Assembly: GCA_965153355.1 (NCBI GenBank)
Contig: OZ231126.1
Span: forward strand, 42,656,001-42,720,000
Length of the DNA stretch: 64,000 bases
Source: Flaccisagitta enflata
Lineage: Eukaryota; Chaetognatha; Sagittoidea; Aphragmophora
Direction of reading: 5' to 3'
Positions 32,481-45,172 of the stretch are shown in pieces (positions within the stretch are counted from its first letter, which is position 1; each line of letters opens with the position of its first letter). Both the position numbers and the translations under genes were made by a program. The notes under the pieces were generated by a model. That model made no database searches, was not told the DNA's origin, and worked only from the letters and a program-made list of their open reading frames with translations.

Positions 32481-33030
32481 TTAGTGTTCCATAAAACAGA
32501 ATCTGAAAAACATTCCTTCTCGATGTATAGGAGATGATTGGAACAGAGCTCATTCTTGTTTCTCACCCATTTTTAGGACAGTGGCCCCATTGACCTATTG
32601 TCTAGCGTAGAGAATTTTTTTACGTTTTTCCCTCTTCACTCTGCTTCATCAACCTTTTGAAAACGCTATTTTAGCATTGTTGCCTAAATCTTTGCCATAA
32701 ACTTTCAATACCAATCTAAACATATAGGTTAACAGATAATTTTGTACTACTACAATTATTTTTGCGGGGCTCTTGTACGACTTTTAAATAATTACCATAA
32801 GTTAATTTACATCCCAACGTAAGAGCCACACATTAGAAATGAAATTTTGTAAGGATCTTTCAACTGAGGAATTGGGCATAGTGACAGCTACAGACAAGTC
32901 TTAGGTTTCGAATTTCACCACACAGATGTGAGGTCCCAAAGCCGCCTCATGTTCACTAATAAGAGGAGGAATGATAGAGAGTTGACAGTTGTTCCAATCC
33001 TATGACGCTAAAAGTCAGATCACCTAAGCC
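32481..33030. other. Unannotated stretch
   Basis: AT-rich sequence without repeats or reading frames that I can support. Confidence 0.3.
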
Positions 33031-33252
33031 AAATAACAAGTGATGCGGGGTCACAATATCGTTGCGGACGGGTGGGCAGGGGCATCCAACCTCCATCCAC
33101 ATCCCAACCCCCATCCCACACACACAAACATACACAAAAACTTTCTAAAACGCTTGTTTTTCCATTTTTCAACTTGTTGACCCCGGACGGACCAACGGAC
33201 CAATGGACCGATGGACAGATGGATGGATGGACAAAGCCTCCGCAACTAAAAA
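33031..33252 (+). mobile_element. Hairpin-tailed repeat, GTTGCG type (family D)
   Basis: AACAAGTGATGCGGGGTCAC, CAATATC, X = GTTGCGGAC at 33061-33069, GGGTGGGCAGGGGC, CA-rich body, GGAC tract and tail TCCGCAACTAAAAA. The 5' arm of the tail hairpin has been lost, but the arm complementary to X remains. Confidence 0.86.
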
Positions 33253-33337
33253 TCATTTATCCGACTCCCAACCACCAGGCAACCACCCTTATAGGCTTAG
33301 TGCGTCATCACCGTGAGCCAGATCACCCCCCCTCCAA

Positions 33338-33541
33338 AAACAAGGCCGGATATACGGCTACCGAAGTCGCGTGCGGGTGGGCAGGGGCCTTTTTTGAGGT
33401 CACTAGACCATTTGGGCAGGAGCAGTGAGGTCAGAGAAATAAAATCATAAAAAAAGTAAAATGTGATTGACCAAACGACTAACCAACCAACCGACCAACG
33501 GACAAAGCGGGTTGTAGAGTTACGTGCACGCGATTAAAAAA
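33338..33541 (+). mobile_element. Hairpin-tailed repeat, AGTCGC type
   Basis: ACAAGGCCGGATATACGGCT, X = AGTCGCGTGC at 33365-33374, GGGTGGGCAGGGGC, GACCAACGGACAAAGCGG and tail arm GCACGCGATT at 33526-33535 (one mismatch to X), then AAAAA. Confidence 0.87.
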
Positions 33542-33552
33542 AAGAAGAAAGA

Positions 33553-34008
33553 TTAGTCGCAAAAGCATTAGATGGTCAGCGCAACCCGTGCCCTGCCTAA
33601 GTAGGTTGTGCTTAAAGTTGGAGGGGGAGCAGGGCAGCAGCCCTGAAGGGGATCGATGACCTATGCTTTCACATATATAGGGAATTTTATCCTCCTCCAG
33701 CCTCGAGGCTCATATCCCAGCCTCAAGGCCAAAATCCCAGTCTTTAGGCCCAAATCCCTTGAGGGCAGAATTTGGGCCTTGGGATTGGGACTTGGGCCTT
33801 GAGGTTGGGATTTTGGCCTCATGACTGGGATTTGGGCCTCGAGGCTGGGATATGAGCCTCAAGACTGAGATATGGGCCTGGAGGATGGGAGGAGGGAGGT
33901 ACAAAGAAGGAGAAGAAGGAGAAGAAGAAGAAGGAGAAGGAAAAATTCCCCATATGTGTGAAAGCATAGGTCATCGACCCCTTCGGGGCCGCTGCCCAAA
34001 AACGGAAA
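33553..34008 (+). mobile_element. Foldback family A, full copy
   Basis: AGTCGCAAAAGCATTAGATG at the left, CCGTGCCCTGCCTAAGTAGG, mirrored units AGGCCAAAATCCCAGTC and GGGCCTCGAGGCTGGGAT, then CCATATGTGTGAAAGCATAG and CCGCTGCCCAAAA at the right. Confidence 0.88.
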
Positions 34009-34300
34009 ATCTCATCCCCCAGATCCTAACCACCAAACAATCACTTCAACAGACCTTGAATGACGATATTGGGCCTTTTCTTTCGAGCAATTTCATCCTG
34101 TCATTCATTGAGAATTCTCAACCCGCTTTTACAATACCAATAAAGGCGACTCTCGCCGATTGGAAAAAAGTCGTAAATGGGAGTCTCTTTTTTTCAATGC
34201 ATGATCTTCTGTGCTGTTTGGTGTTGTCTGGTGCTTTCTGGTTGACTGTCTATCTGTTTTTGTTTTTCAATCTATGTCTCTTTTTCCTCTCTGTCTCTGT
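34009..34300. other. Unannotated stretch before the microsatellite cluster
   Basis: Unique-looking. The long + frame that continues into the microsatellite is not supported as a gene. Confidence 0.3.
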
Positions 34301-34301
34301 C

Positions 34302-34748
<447 letters not shown>

Positions 34749-34844
34749 CCACACTTCGTTCTTGCTTTCGTTTAATGATTTATTGATCAAATCAACTTTG
34801 TACACATTTGAATGACAAAACACACAAACACGCAGACACTGTTA

Positions 34845-35042
<198 letters not shown>

Positions 35043-35178
35043 GAGTGATGCGCGTAGTAACTAGTCAGTGAGGGCTCACAAGGCCCTCTTCCATAATTTT
35101 CAGTTTGGGTATAGTGAGGGATATTGTTCCACCAATCATAGAAACACAAAAAGACGGGCTTTTTTACAGAAAGAGAGT

Positions 35179-35404
<226 letters not shown>

Positions 35405-35411
35405 GGGAAAT

Positions 35412-35570
35412 GATAAATGAATAAAAGAATGAATGAATGAATCACTGAATGAATAAATGAATGAATGAATAAATGAATGAATGAATGAATGAATGAATGA
35501 ATGAATGAATGAATGAATGAATGAAAGAACGAATAAATGGTGATCAACTGAATGAATGAATAAAGCGAGG
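35412..35570. repeat. (AATG)n microsatellite
   Basis: Tetranucleotide AATG/AATA units, pure between about 35455 and 35525. Confidence 0.95.
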
Positions 35571-36100
35571 AAGACAGACATGGAGGTACAGAAAGATTGA
35601 ATGAGACAGACAGGGCGCGGGTGGAGGAGACAAATAAATGGGTAAAACTAACAAATAAGTGCATATGACGGCGTTCCTCTGAAGGCAACATTTAGTGTGT
35701 CAAAGAGGTTCAAAAATGAACATTCACTTTTGACAAAACTGATGAAACTGGTTCATGTAGGTACTTGAGATATGTCACTAGCAAAAATTTGAATGCAAAA
35801 TCTGCTTTCATTTTCAAAATTTCAAAATTTCAAAATTTAGCTAAAAATTGATAAAATCAGATAATAGTCAGAACTTAAGGAAATGTAGGTACAAAATTTC
35901 CAAAAAAACTCTGGAACTCCACTATTCTGACATATTTTTTCATGCTGAACACAAATCTGACCTTCATTTTTAAATATTTTTTAGGCCCCCCTTTCAAAAA
36001 TCCATTTTTTTGCAATTTTTGAGGTAAAAATGCCTTTTTTTGACTATTTTGAGCTTCTGGTTGCCGCACCAATGGGTTTTTATTTGACCCTTACAAAGAC
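35571..36100. other. AT-rich spacer
   Basis: TTTCAAAATTTC is repeated in tandem near 35812-35835. A few AAAATGCC words begin the next repeat. No gene seen. Confidence 0.35.
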
Positions 36101-36910
36101 TGAGGTTAATATGTCATCTGAAAGAATCTGACGGTCTTACCAAATTCGTAAAGGGCCAAAAACAAACCAAAAATGGCCCAAAATGTCCAAAATCTGCTTT
36201 TTCATCCATTGGGTGGTTCTTATTCTGGTTTTTTTTTGCTGATTTCATCCATTCAACTCAGAAGTACAAAAAATATACCCCTTAAGACCTGTAAACACTC
36301 ACACCAGGGCAATAACAGGCCAAAAATGACCTAAAATAGCCAAAATCTGCATTTTTTTTGCAAAAGATATGAAAGAACAATAAATTTCTAGATGGTAAAG
36401 CAGATTTTGGCCAGTCTTGTCCTGTTTTTAGCCTATAATAGCTCTGCTCTTAGTGTTCAAAGCTCCTAATAAGTATATTTGATGCTGATCTAAATAATTT
36501 GAGTGAAATTGGCAAAAATATTTTACGTAACGATTACTTTCTTAAGTGTAAATGCCAATTTTGGCCATTTTATGCTATTTTTGGCCTGTTTTTTGCCTGT
36601 TACATCCCTGGTGTAAGTATGAAAGGTTCCATTGAAAATATTTTTCCTAGTTCCAAGTTAAATGAGTGATGATGGCAAAAAAATTCTGAATAATTACCAT
36701 CAGATTAAAGAAAATGCAGATTTTTGCCATTTTGCTTTTTAGACCATTTTTAGCCTATTTTCAGCCTATTTTTGACCTGTAATGGCCCTGGTCTACATAT
36801 TTGAAGGTCCTAAGGGGAATATTTTTCCTAATTCTGAGCGGAGTAAGTGAGATTGGTAAAATAATTCAAAATAACAACAGTATATTTGTTGAAAATGCGG
36901 ATTTTGGCCA
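36101..36910. repeat. Palindromic repeat with ~190-base units (TTTTGGCC type)
   Basis: Left part: GGCCAAAAATGACCTAAAAT and CCAAAATCTGCATTTTT. Right part: the inverse GCATTTT/GCCATTTT-ATGCTATTTTTGGCCTG and GCAGATTTTGGCC, repeated at about 36410, 36560, 36720 and 36895, each followed by a CCCTGGT ... AATATTTTTCCTA block. Confidence 0.75.
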
Positions 36911-37128
36911 TTCAATATTTTTTTTTATAATCTCTATAAACAATTCATGTTTTATTAAATCATTTATCAAATAGAAAATAATTTATATCGAAAAACAAAT
37001 GAAATTTTTTTCAATATGATCTATACTTATATTTATATTAACAAAGTTTACTGACAGAGTAAATTTTTTTTTCAAAAGAAGTCTGTCTTATTTTGTGTTA
37101 AAGCTCACAATGGATGTAGTATTGTAAT
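36911..37128. other. AT-rich stretch
   Basis: No feature seen. Confidence 0.3.
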
Positions 37129-37133
37129 GAAGA

Positions 37134-37362
37134 ACAAGTGACGTGGGGTCACAATATGCGGACAGGTGGGCAGGGGCGTCCAACCCCCATCCACATCCCA
37201 ATCCCCCCCAAACACACAAAAGTATGCAAAAAGTATTGAAAAACGCTCATATTCCCACTTTTCAACTTGTGTTCAAGGACCAACGGACAGATGGACCAAC
37301 GGACAGACTGACGGATGGACAGACAAAGCCTCTTAAGGAGTTGCGTGTCCGCAACTAAAAAT
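37134..37362 (+). mobile_element. Hairpin-tailed repeat, GTTGCG type (family D)
   Basis: AACAAGTGACGTGGGGTCAC, CAATATGCGGAC (X shortened by a few bases), GGTGGGCAGGGGC, GGACCAACGGACAGATGG tract and a perfect tail hairpin AGTTGCG-TGTC-CGCAACT at 37339-37356 with AAAA. Confidence 0.87.
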
Positions 37363-37410
37363 ACAAAAACGTACCAATTTGATTCTTCAATATCACAATC
37401 ATTTAACTAT

Positions 37411-37720
37411 AACAAGGCCAGGTTATGGCCAATATGTGCTCCTCACTGATTAGGATTGTATGAATGAACGTTTCGATGGATAAACCTTTTTTGTTGACTT
37501 TACATCATGAATGAATGAATTCATCATGCATGGATGAATGAACCACTGCATGAAAATGAATGTGAGAGAGCGTGCGACGTTACAGAAATGAAGTGAGACG
37601 CCAGAGTTAGCAGTTTTACGCGGTCTCAACATTTGCGTGATGGACCATCAGACGGACAGAAAGACCGACTGACCAACAGACTTGACCTCCTACAGATGTG
37701 CAAGTACGCACATGAATGGT
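37411..37720 (+). mobile_element. Hairpin-tailed repeat, ATGTGC type
   Basis: AACAAGGCCAGGTTATGGCC (a GGCC/GGCC hairpin), CAAT, ATGTGCTCCTC, then a body, a GACGGACAGAAAGACC tract and a tail with ATGTGC and its inverse GCACAT at about 37696-37714. It is the most diverged of the set. Confidence 0.55.
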
Positions 37721-38249
37721 AAATCTATCTGTAACAGTCATCTGTGCTTGAAATAGAGATTCAAATAACAAATATTCTTAGAGTCAGAGGGCAGAAGCTT
37801 TTTAGAGGTTATTGCAAAATATCATTATAAACAACATCAGATATCTATTTCATTCACAATAATTGTTTTGTATAGTCTACTTGTCACTGGCTTCACAGCT
37901 GCCAAGCTGTCCAAGCATCTATCTGCCATCTACTATCTGCCATCTGCTATCTTCTATTTTCTGTCTGTACACTTTTTATTTTTTATAAGAACCTAGTTTA
38001 TAAGAACATCAAGCCTTGAAATCGCTCGAAAATTAAGAACATTGTAGTTATTTTACTAGTAGCTATCTCTATCTCTTTTGAAGGCTTCAGAAAAAAAAAT
38101 GACGTTCTTATTTAATTTGCCATAGGATCATTTGACTTATGACTGCAAATTTGCGGCCCCATCGGCCCCAGGTAAACATAAGACTATCACAGAAAACATT
38201 CTGTAATCAAAGGGATAAAGCATTTGATCAATAGTAAGCAGTTACACAA
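37721..38249. other. Unannotated stretch
   Basis: Contains AAGAACAT words also seen near 17215 and 48660, and a TATCTGCCATCTGC duplication near 37920. No gene seen. Confidence 0.3.
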
Positions 38250-38475
38250 ATGGGCAGTGAGGCCAAAGACCGCAAAAACCTAAAAGTAGTGTGATGGATG
38301 GACCGACGGACGGACTGATGGACGGATGGACCAATGGACGGACGGACGGACGGACGGACGGACGGACGGACGGACGGACGGACCGACGGACGGACGGACC
38401 GACGGACGGACGGACCGACGGACAGACTGACAAAGCGGGGTGTAGAGTCGCGTTGCACGCGACTAAAAACTTAAA
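38250..38475 (+). mobile_element. Hairpin-tailed repeat end with a long (GGAC)n tract
   Basis: GGACGGAC units cover about 38297-38425, the longest such tract here, then ACAAAGCGGGGTGTAGAG, tail AGTCGCGT-TGC-ACGCGACT (about 38446-38464) and AAAA. No head was found immediately upstream. Confidence 0.85.
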
Positions 38476-39990
38476 GTACAGAGACAGGCTTATTTGGTTG
38501 AGGTGGGCAGGGGTAGTGAAGAAAATGCAATTGGGCAGGGGCAGCAATTCCAAACCTGCCCTTCGATGCTGAGAAAGAAAGACCATTCAATTTCAAGTGC
38601 GTGCATGGCTCTAATCATGATGCTGGGAGCTTTCTGGGGTTCTTTGTCCTGTTTGATCGATTTTTCCCATTAATGACCCTGCCCAATCATTGAAATATCT
38701 ATCCCTGCCCATTTACAAGTAACCAGGATCGCATTGAATGACTTTTACTGTAATATCTGCGAATTTCTATCTTATAGCAGGATCAATAATAACTCGATCG
38801 ACAAAAATGTCCACCAAATGAAAAATTTCCTATTTCTGAACTGACATGAGGTCGGTCTAAATTCTAAATTTGCATAGAAAATGAAAAAATGGAAAAAATA
38901 AAAACATAGTTTTCTTCCAAAATCGATTACGGAGAGAACTATGTTTTTCAAAATGCAAAATGTTGTCGCGTTAGGAAATCTTAGAATTTAGACCGCAGTA
39001 AAACGTTTTTTCTGAATCTTTATTATTCTGTCATCAGGCGTGAATTTATTTTATTTCCTGCTATTCAGGATGACTGTTAGTGGTTTTTTTTGATGAACTA
39101 CACTCTCAGGGGTGCTAGTAAGCTAAACCAATGCTTCGCCGATAGTCCAATTGATTTTCAATACCAGAAAATGACTTTTTTCCTGATTATCTAAATATAT
39201 GCAAATTAATTTTGTCAACCGACATGCGAGACTTTCTTAATCAATCTTGAGGTTCAGGATAAAAAGTGGCCCTAGATATCGCTTGGGTGTCTAACTAGGA
39301 ACCCTGAGGGGGGATTAAAAGGTTTAATCAGGTGTGGTGCGGCTTCAGCCTCTGTATATATCAATAAATGTAAAATGTCATGTGAAAATTTGTTAGCGGA
39401 ATTTCATCAAAAATCCTCATTTTCCTGCCTTTTTTTTTTTTTAAGCATATCAAAAGACGGTTTTAAGCATATTTTTGGATACAGCTGTACACATACAGTG
39501 TGTCTGGTGACAATTCGTCTCATAGAAGTGCTTGTGGCTGAATAATTTTTCCAGTATTAAAAAAAACTGGGCTGAAACACATATTTTTTCTTCAAAAATT
39601 TACCGTCATATGTAGATTAATAAAGCAAAGGAATGAAACAGATGGTGGCGGAGAGCGAGAGAAGAAAAAGTCCGACAGATTTCGAAGACGACAAGAATGC
39701 AGGATCTAAACTAAACAAAAGGAAGACTGATTTATCGAATAGGGCCCGGTAACAGAATGACACGTGGATTATCGATTGTCAAGAGAAATGGTCAGTTGGT
39801 CAGTTGGTCGGTACACCGGCCACGCTTTCATCAAATTTCAATAGTGTATGGGGCGCTGAATAAGTTGAAAAAAATGGGGTAATTTCAACTCATTGTGAAT
39901 CTGTATTGTGTTCGAAATGGTTAGTTCTAGCTGCAAAGCTAATGTATCTGTTGATTGTTGGAACCAGGCCTCTTGATTTTGGAGCAGCGA
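38476..39990. other. Mostly unique AT-rich DNA with one imperfect inverted repeat
   Basis: GGTCTAAATTCTAA at about 38852-38865 is inverted as TTAGAATTTAGACC near 38980-38993, with AACATAGTTTTC/GAACTATGTTT nearer the centre. CCAGACATTT-type arms are absent. No supported gene in 1.5 kb. Confidence 0.45.
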
Positions 39991-40029
39991 GCAGCACCGC
40001 TTCTCGGCAGGGAAAGGGAGATGTCGGCA

Positions 40030-40120
40030 GGTTTCAAAGATGGAAGAAGAAGGAGAAGAAGAAGAAGAAGAAGAAAAAGAAAAAGAAAAAGAAAAAGAAA
40101 AAGAAAAAGAAGAAGAAGAA

Positions 40121-40165
<45 letters not shown>

Positions 40166-40235
40166 AAAGAAAGAAAAGAAAGAAAAGAAAGAAAAGAAAG
40201 AAAAGAAAAAGAAAGAGAAGATCGAAATGGAAATG
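40030..40235. repeat. Purine tract (GAA)n-(GAAAAA)n-(GAAA)n
   Basis: A 200-base stretch that is almost all A and G on one strand. It changes unit from GAA to GAAAAA to GAAA. The Lys/Glu ORFs over it are artefacts. Confidence 0.95.
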
Positions 40236-40584
40236 ATGGTAATTGCAGTCAGCATTGATATCATTTGCATATTTTAGTTTTATGATGACTGCTCTTATGT
40301 AACTTGGTTGAGTTGGACCACTGTGAGTTTGAACTAAAAATATAATGAGAACTTAATTCTTTATATGATGATTTAAGAAAAAAGAAAATCTTAATCACAT
40401 GTAAAACTTATCAACATCGTCATGTGCTTCATGAAGCCACCCGCAAAAAAGTGGATCTTGGTAATAGAAATTTTGAAAAAAATCACCGGCAATTGTAATC
40501 TAGCTTTTTTCTTGTCATTGAACGCCTACACCTGCGCGCTGTGGTGAAGGTGAGGGGTTGAGAGCAAGCATTGGCTTGATACGA
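40236..40584. other. Unannotated stretch
   Basis: No feature seen. Confidence 0.3.
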
Positions 40585-41100
40585 ATCTCAGTGGCCAAGT
40601 TGGTAACTAGGTTACCAGATCTGGTAACCTGGGAGGGACCTCTAATAACTTGGAAAGGCATTTGGTAATTTAGTACTATCTTCACAAAAAAAATCTTTCC
40701 ACCTCAAAACTAGTGTCAACTTTGAAGATGTACTGGTCCTAAAGAAACAAAGCTACTGACCCCAGATAAGTCCCATTTTATTTAGTTAAAACATCTTTTT
40801 CAAATGGGACCAATCTGGTTTTCATAGCTTTATTTGTTTAAGAGCAGCACTCTTCCAAAGTTGATTTGTAGTTATGAGGTGGAAAGATTTTTTTTGTGAA
40901 GATAGTAATTTGTTTGGTAATTTATTGGAATTTTATCTGGTAATTTTGGTAATTTGGGGCAAAAATCTGGTAACTTTGGTAACCTGGGAGAAAATTTTGG
41001 TAAGTTTGGTAATTTTTTAAATGATTTGAAGAAATAATCTAAAATTTTTATATGAATCATTCATATTGAGCGTCTTATCATTCACCATGCATATGTCACT
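40585..41100. repeat. GGTAAC-rich dispersed repeat, copy 1
   Basis: GGTAACTAGGTTACCAGATC opens the copy, with GGTAACCTGGGAG and GGTAATTT words continuing to 41010. Very similar sequence is at 41980-42125 and 43090-43250. GGTAACTAGGTTACC is itself palindromic. Confidence 0.8.
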
Positions 41101-41110
41101 AAGACACACA

Positions 41111-41111
<1 letters not shown>

Positions 41112-41190
<79 letters not shown>
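41112..41190. repeat. (CT)n microsatellite
   Basis: About 40 uninterrupted CT units within the GGTAAC-repeat region. Confidence 0.98.
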
Positions 41191-41194
<4 letters not shown>

Positions 41195-41239
41195 TATCTC
41201 TCTCTGTGTCCCTCTCTTACTCTTACTCCAACAGATTGC

Positions 41240-41560
41240 TGATTCCTGTTTCACCCAAAAGAATTGTAAATTGATGTTGAAACCATAGGCGGTTTTTAGT
41301 TGTGGATAAGAAGTTTTACACATTGCTGTGCTGGTTCCTTTGTGCGTCTGTCAATCCACTTATTGATTTGTCCATCAGTCCATCTAACATCTTTAAATTA
41401 CTGGTTTTCCTTTGTCCTAATTATGGGTTTTTAAGTCAGTTTGAATTATGAGTATTGAGTATTGAGTGTCTATATAAGTTTGCGACTTTTGCACTTTGTA
41501 GGGCTTGTTATTATGTAAACTTGCAATTTTTTAAATGCTGCAAAAGAAGAACTAATGAAA
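41240..41560. repeat. Repeat arm, inverted at about 43500-43740
   Basis: GTTCCTTTGTGCGTCTGTCA recurs directly at about 43312. CCACTTATTGAT, CCATCAGTCCATCT, TTTTTAAGTCAGTTTG and GCACTTTGTAGGGCTTGTTA recur in reverse complement at 43500-43740. Confidence 0.82.
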
Positions 41561-41879
41561 CAAACCCAGCGCTAGACCTAACCCTATCCCCAGCTTTATC
41601 TCTACCCCAAACCTTAACTCATCACTTTCTTAACAACACTTTAAAAGCAAAAAGCCGGGTCTTGGTGGTGATGAATACCAAGTACGGGGATCATTGTTCG
41701 AGCATACCCGCTAATGGAGCATGACTGCCAAAAAGGTGAAGAACTTAGTGCCCCATCAAAGATTTTATAATATAACATTACTTTAACACATTTTTGTGTC
41801 TAGTTCCTTGATATGTGAAGCTCATATGTACATTAGATTGATCATCCAATATGATTGCAATAACCTAATATAGATATTA

Positions 41880-42125
41880 AGATCTAGTAACTAATTCGGT
41901 AACTTGCGAAAAAAATCTGGTAACTATCTGGTAACCTGGAGAGGTTAAGCTGGTAACTTGGCCGAATTCAGTGTTGGCCACTGAGAGTTACCAATGGTAA
42001 CTAGGTTACCAGATCTGGTAACTTGGGAGGGTCCTTTTGTAACCTAGAAGGGCATCTGGTAACTTAGTAACCTGTCTGGTAACTTATTGGAATTTTGTTT
42101 GGTAACTTTGGTAACATAGGAGAAT
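41880..42125. repeat. GGTAAC-rich dispersed repeat, copy 2
   Basis: GGTAACTAGGTTACCAGATC, GGTAACTTGGGAGGG and GGTAACTTATTGGAATTTTG, matching copy 1 in order. Confidence 0.8.
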
Positions 42126-42780
42126 TCTCAGAACACTCATTGCTTAGGTGAAGCTTATATGGTCTTAGTCTTAGCCAGATTTGATTTTTTTTTTTAAGAT
42201 CATTTTTTTCTTGATAGAAGACTAGAAAAGTCTGTCACTCCTTAGGTAGGCAAAGAAGTGCGTCCAACTTTACGACGGTTCACAATCAAGTTTTTTTGCT
42301 CGTACGTGGAGAAGCATGACGTCAGCTAGTATTTCAAATTTCAGGACAATCGCATCAATAGTTTAGAAGTTACGGCCTTTTTCATAAAGTAAAAGAAAAA
42401 ACCGACGTTCTTTTTTTCCGTTTTTTCTTTGAACTCGCCCCCAATAAAATTTTTAAATTTTTTGAAAAAAATAATTTTACAGGTTTTGGATCTAGGCGAA
42501 TAAAACAATTTCCTATCAATTGCACCCCACTTTTGAAAACCATTTTTTAAAAAAATATTTTGTGATTTTTTTTTCAAAGTCCCTGACGCGCGAGACAAAA
42601 AAATTTCAAAGTTTTTTGAAAAAAGTGAAAATACAAGATTTTGGATCTAGGCAAATCAAACAATTTCCTATTGATTGCACCCCACTTTTTTTTTCAAAAA
42701 AAAAAAATTCTCAATAAGGGCTTTTTTGGGGGCCCTTAGGGGCCCCTAAGAAGAAAATAATAATGTTTAGTTAAAGCCGA
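42126..42780. repeat. Two ~155-base tandem copies (TTTGGATCTAGGC type) and AT-rich flank
   Basis: TTTTGGATCTAGGC-AA, AAACAATTTCCTAT and GATTGCACCCCAC at about 42484 and again at about 42640. Nothing coding; short ORFs cross the repeat. Confidence 0.7.
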
Positions 42781-43085
42781 CGGCAAGAGAAATCAAATCT
42801 CCGTCGAACAAGACCAAGAACGCCTAGATCGGTGGCGTATAGAGCCTGTAACAACAGTCAACACTTCAGGGGGCGAGTTTTTTTCAAAGTGAGATCCGCT
42901 TTCAGCCTTAGAAATTCCAAGTTGTAGATCAAGGCCTACCTTAGGCTGAGAACAGAAAAAAATACTCTACTGGAATCATTATGGGATAACTCATTCAGAC
43001 AAGTATTTTGACCAGCTAAAGCAGGAAAATAAATTAATCAAAGGTAAATAAAACAATTAAAAGAGTGAGGTTCATTATTTCAGAT
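42781..43085. other. Unannotated stretch
   Basis: No feature seen. Confidence 0.3.
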
Positions 43086-43500
43086 GCTTGGGGCAAAAAT
43101 CTGGTAACTTTGGTAACCTAGGAGAAAAATTTGATAATTTTGGTAAATTTTTTTGATTATCTGAAGAAATGATTTAAAATTTTTTTCATGAACTATTTAT
43201 TTACGAGGTCTTATTATTCACCATGTGTATGATACTATAGCATTCTCGGCATTGTAAATCCATTAAAATCAGAGGTCATTTTTAGTCAAGAAATTTTACA
43301 CATGGCTGTGATGGTTCCTTTGTGCGTCTGTCAATTAGGGATGTGGAAGCGATTGACTGCTTCTATTTTTGAGGATGGGGTAACTACTAGTGTTTTTACT
43401 ACAAGAGGGAAGCAGAAGCGGAAATGGAAGCGGTACAGGGTGAACACTCTCAAATGCAAAAAAGGTCTAGCGCTGCATTTGTTTTTGTAGATTTTGAATT
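43086..43500. repeat. GGTAAC-rich dispersed repeat, copy 3, with GGAAGCG words
   Basis: CTGGTAACTTTGGTAACCTA through TTTGTGCGTCTGTCAATTAG parallel 40970-41360. It is followed by GTGGAAGCG, GAAGCGGAAATGGAAGCGG words related to 8605-8825. Confidence 0.75.
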
Positions 43501-43745
43501 TTTGTTAAAGTTCTTCCCTGGCAATATTTTTAAAAATCGCAATTTTGTATATTAACAAGCCCCACAAAGTGCATAAGTCGTAAATGGTAAGGCAGGAGCA
43601 ATAACACAACAAATACTTACATTCAATACTCATAACACAAACTGACTTAAAAACCTATAAAAGGGCAAAAAAAATGTTACAGATGGACTGATGGAGGCAT
43701 CAATAAGTGGATGTGGAAGCTGTCGATTCTGGTCCAGCTTCTACA
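43501..43745. repeat. Inverted partner of 41240-41560
   Basis: TTAACAAGCCCCACAAAGTG, CAAACTGACTTAAAAACC and AGATGGACTGATGG, then ATCAATAAGTGG, are reverse complements of the earlier arm. Confidence 0.82.
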
Positions 43746-43774
43746 GTGTGAACATTGTCAAATGCAAAAAAGTA

Positions 43775-44298
43775 TTAAGCTTTTACTCCTAGATTCATCA
43801 TTTTTACCACTTGGAATTAATTTATTTTTAAAGTACTATGTTTGACATTTTTTGTATCAAAATTTCATAGGTCTGAGTTGAATAGTTTGTCCACAACATC
43901 AAATTGAAGTAAAAGAGGCATTTCAGGAAAAGGTCATTTTCAGCTAAAATTCTTTTTTTTCAATCAGGGAAGTTTTTCTTCCATATGTTCTCATTTGAAG
44001 ATGGCTTGAGCCATAGTTGCCAGATTGCTCTCAAATAATTAAAAGTCAAATCATTTTCCGTTAAAGACCACTCTGGTTCAAGCCATCTTCAAAAAAGAAC
44101 AAACTAAAGAAAAACTTCCCTGATTTGAAAAGAAGAATTTGAGCTGAAAATGAACCTAGAAATGCATCTTTTACTTCAATTTGATGTTGTGGACTAACTA
44201 TTCAGCTCAGACCAATGAAATTTTGATACAAAAAACGTCAGATACAGTACTTTAAGAGAAAAAAAATTCCAAATTATGAAGATGATGCATCTAGCCAT
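43775..44298. mobile_element. Near-full-length palindromic element, ~520 bases
   Basis: Left arm landmarks TTGTATCAAAATTTCAT, CAACATCAAATTGAAGTAAA and GGGAAGTTTTTCTT, then GAAGATGGCTTGA, return in reverse order and complement as TCAAGCCATCTTC, AAGAAAAACTTCCC, TTTACTTCAATTTGATGTTG and ATGAAATTTTGATACAA. The centre is near 44035. Confidence 0.85.
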
Positions 44299-44302
44299 AA
44301 AA

Positions 44303-44905
44303 ACGGGGAAAACCTCTGCAGGCTGTATTAAATACTCGGTCTTAATGGCTATTGGTTTCTTCATCAGGAAGACTTCCTCTATCTGTTTCCATAAGAGTTA
44401 AAAGAAATGCGCTTCAAGAATTGTTTAAAATCAACAAAATGTGCCTCTACAACCATGTTTTTTCCCATGAGTCTTTTCACATTAAAATCTTAAAAATCTT
44501 GAGTAAAGATTCAAGTTCCTGGTAAAATTTCCAATTGTTTGATAGGTCGCACTATATAGTTTTACTCAAAAATAAAAAAAGTCACATTTTCTCTCAACAC
44601 ATGACAACAACATTACTAATATAACAACCAACAGTGATGTAACAAAAAATTGAACTTTTTTGTTTCTTGATTAAAGCACGTAGTGCGACATATCAAATGA
44701 ATGGAAATTTTTCAAGGAATACGATTCTTTCACAAGAATTATAGATGAAATATAGATGGGCTTCAACCATTCAACTTATCTAGCAAAACATAAAACATGT
44801 TAAACATTTTGTTGATTTAAACAAAATTTTGAAGGAGAATTTTTTTTCTCTGTGCTATGAAGTGATATAGTAGACCTTCCTGAAGCCCAGCACACTCGCC
44901 ATATA
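44303..44905. repeat. Dispersed repeat family E, second copy
   Basis: Starts GGGGAAAACCTCTGCAGGCT and ends GACCTTCCTGAAGCCC, collinear with 22196-22770. Identity is high by eye, with a few short indels. Confidence 0.85.
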
Positions 44906-45172
44906 TATATGTATTTACGTATCGGAATCGAATTTTCGGTTTTTGGACTGAAGTCAATTTAGTCGCTGATTCTTTGCTCGGTTTTTAGTAAGAGCATTAT
45001 TCAGAGGGTAAAACGTCATCCAAGTGGTTACGTGTCGACTGATAGTTGTAAGGAGACACATAAAGTTGAACTGAATTTGATCTTAGTGCGAGCACAAACG
45101 TAATAAGACTAAGAAAAAAAAAGAGGGAAAAGATTGCGAAACTAGACGCATAGCAGAAGAAATCAGTTGTCA
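44906..45172. other. Unannotated stretch
   Basis: ATATATAT at about 44902 and no further feature. Confidence 0.3.

Noticed and set aside
39906-40277. Lys/Glu-rich ORF of 123 residues
   Set aside because: It is carried by a purine tract with changing simple units.
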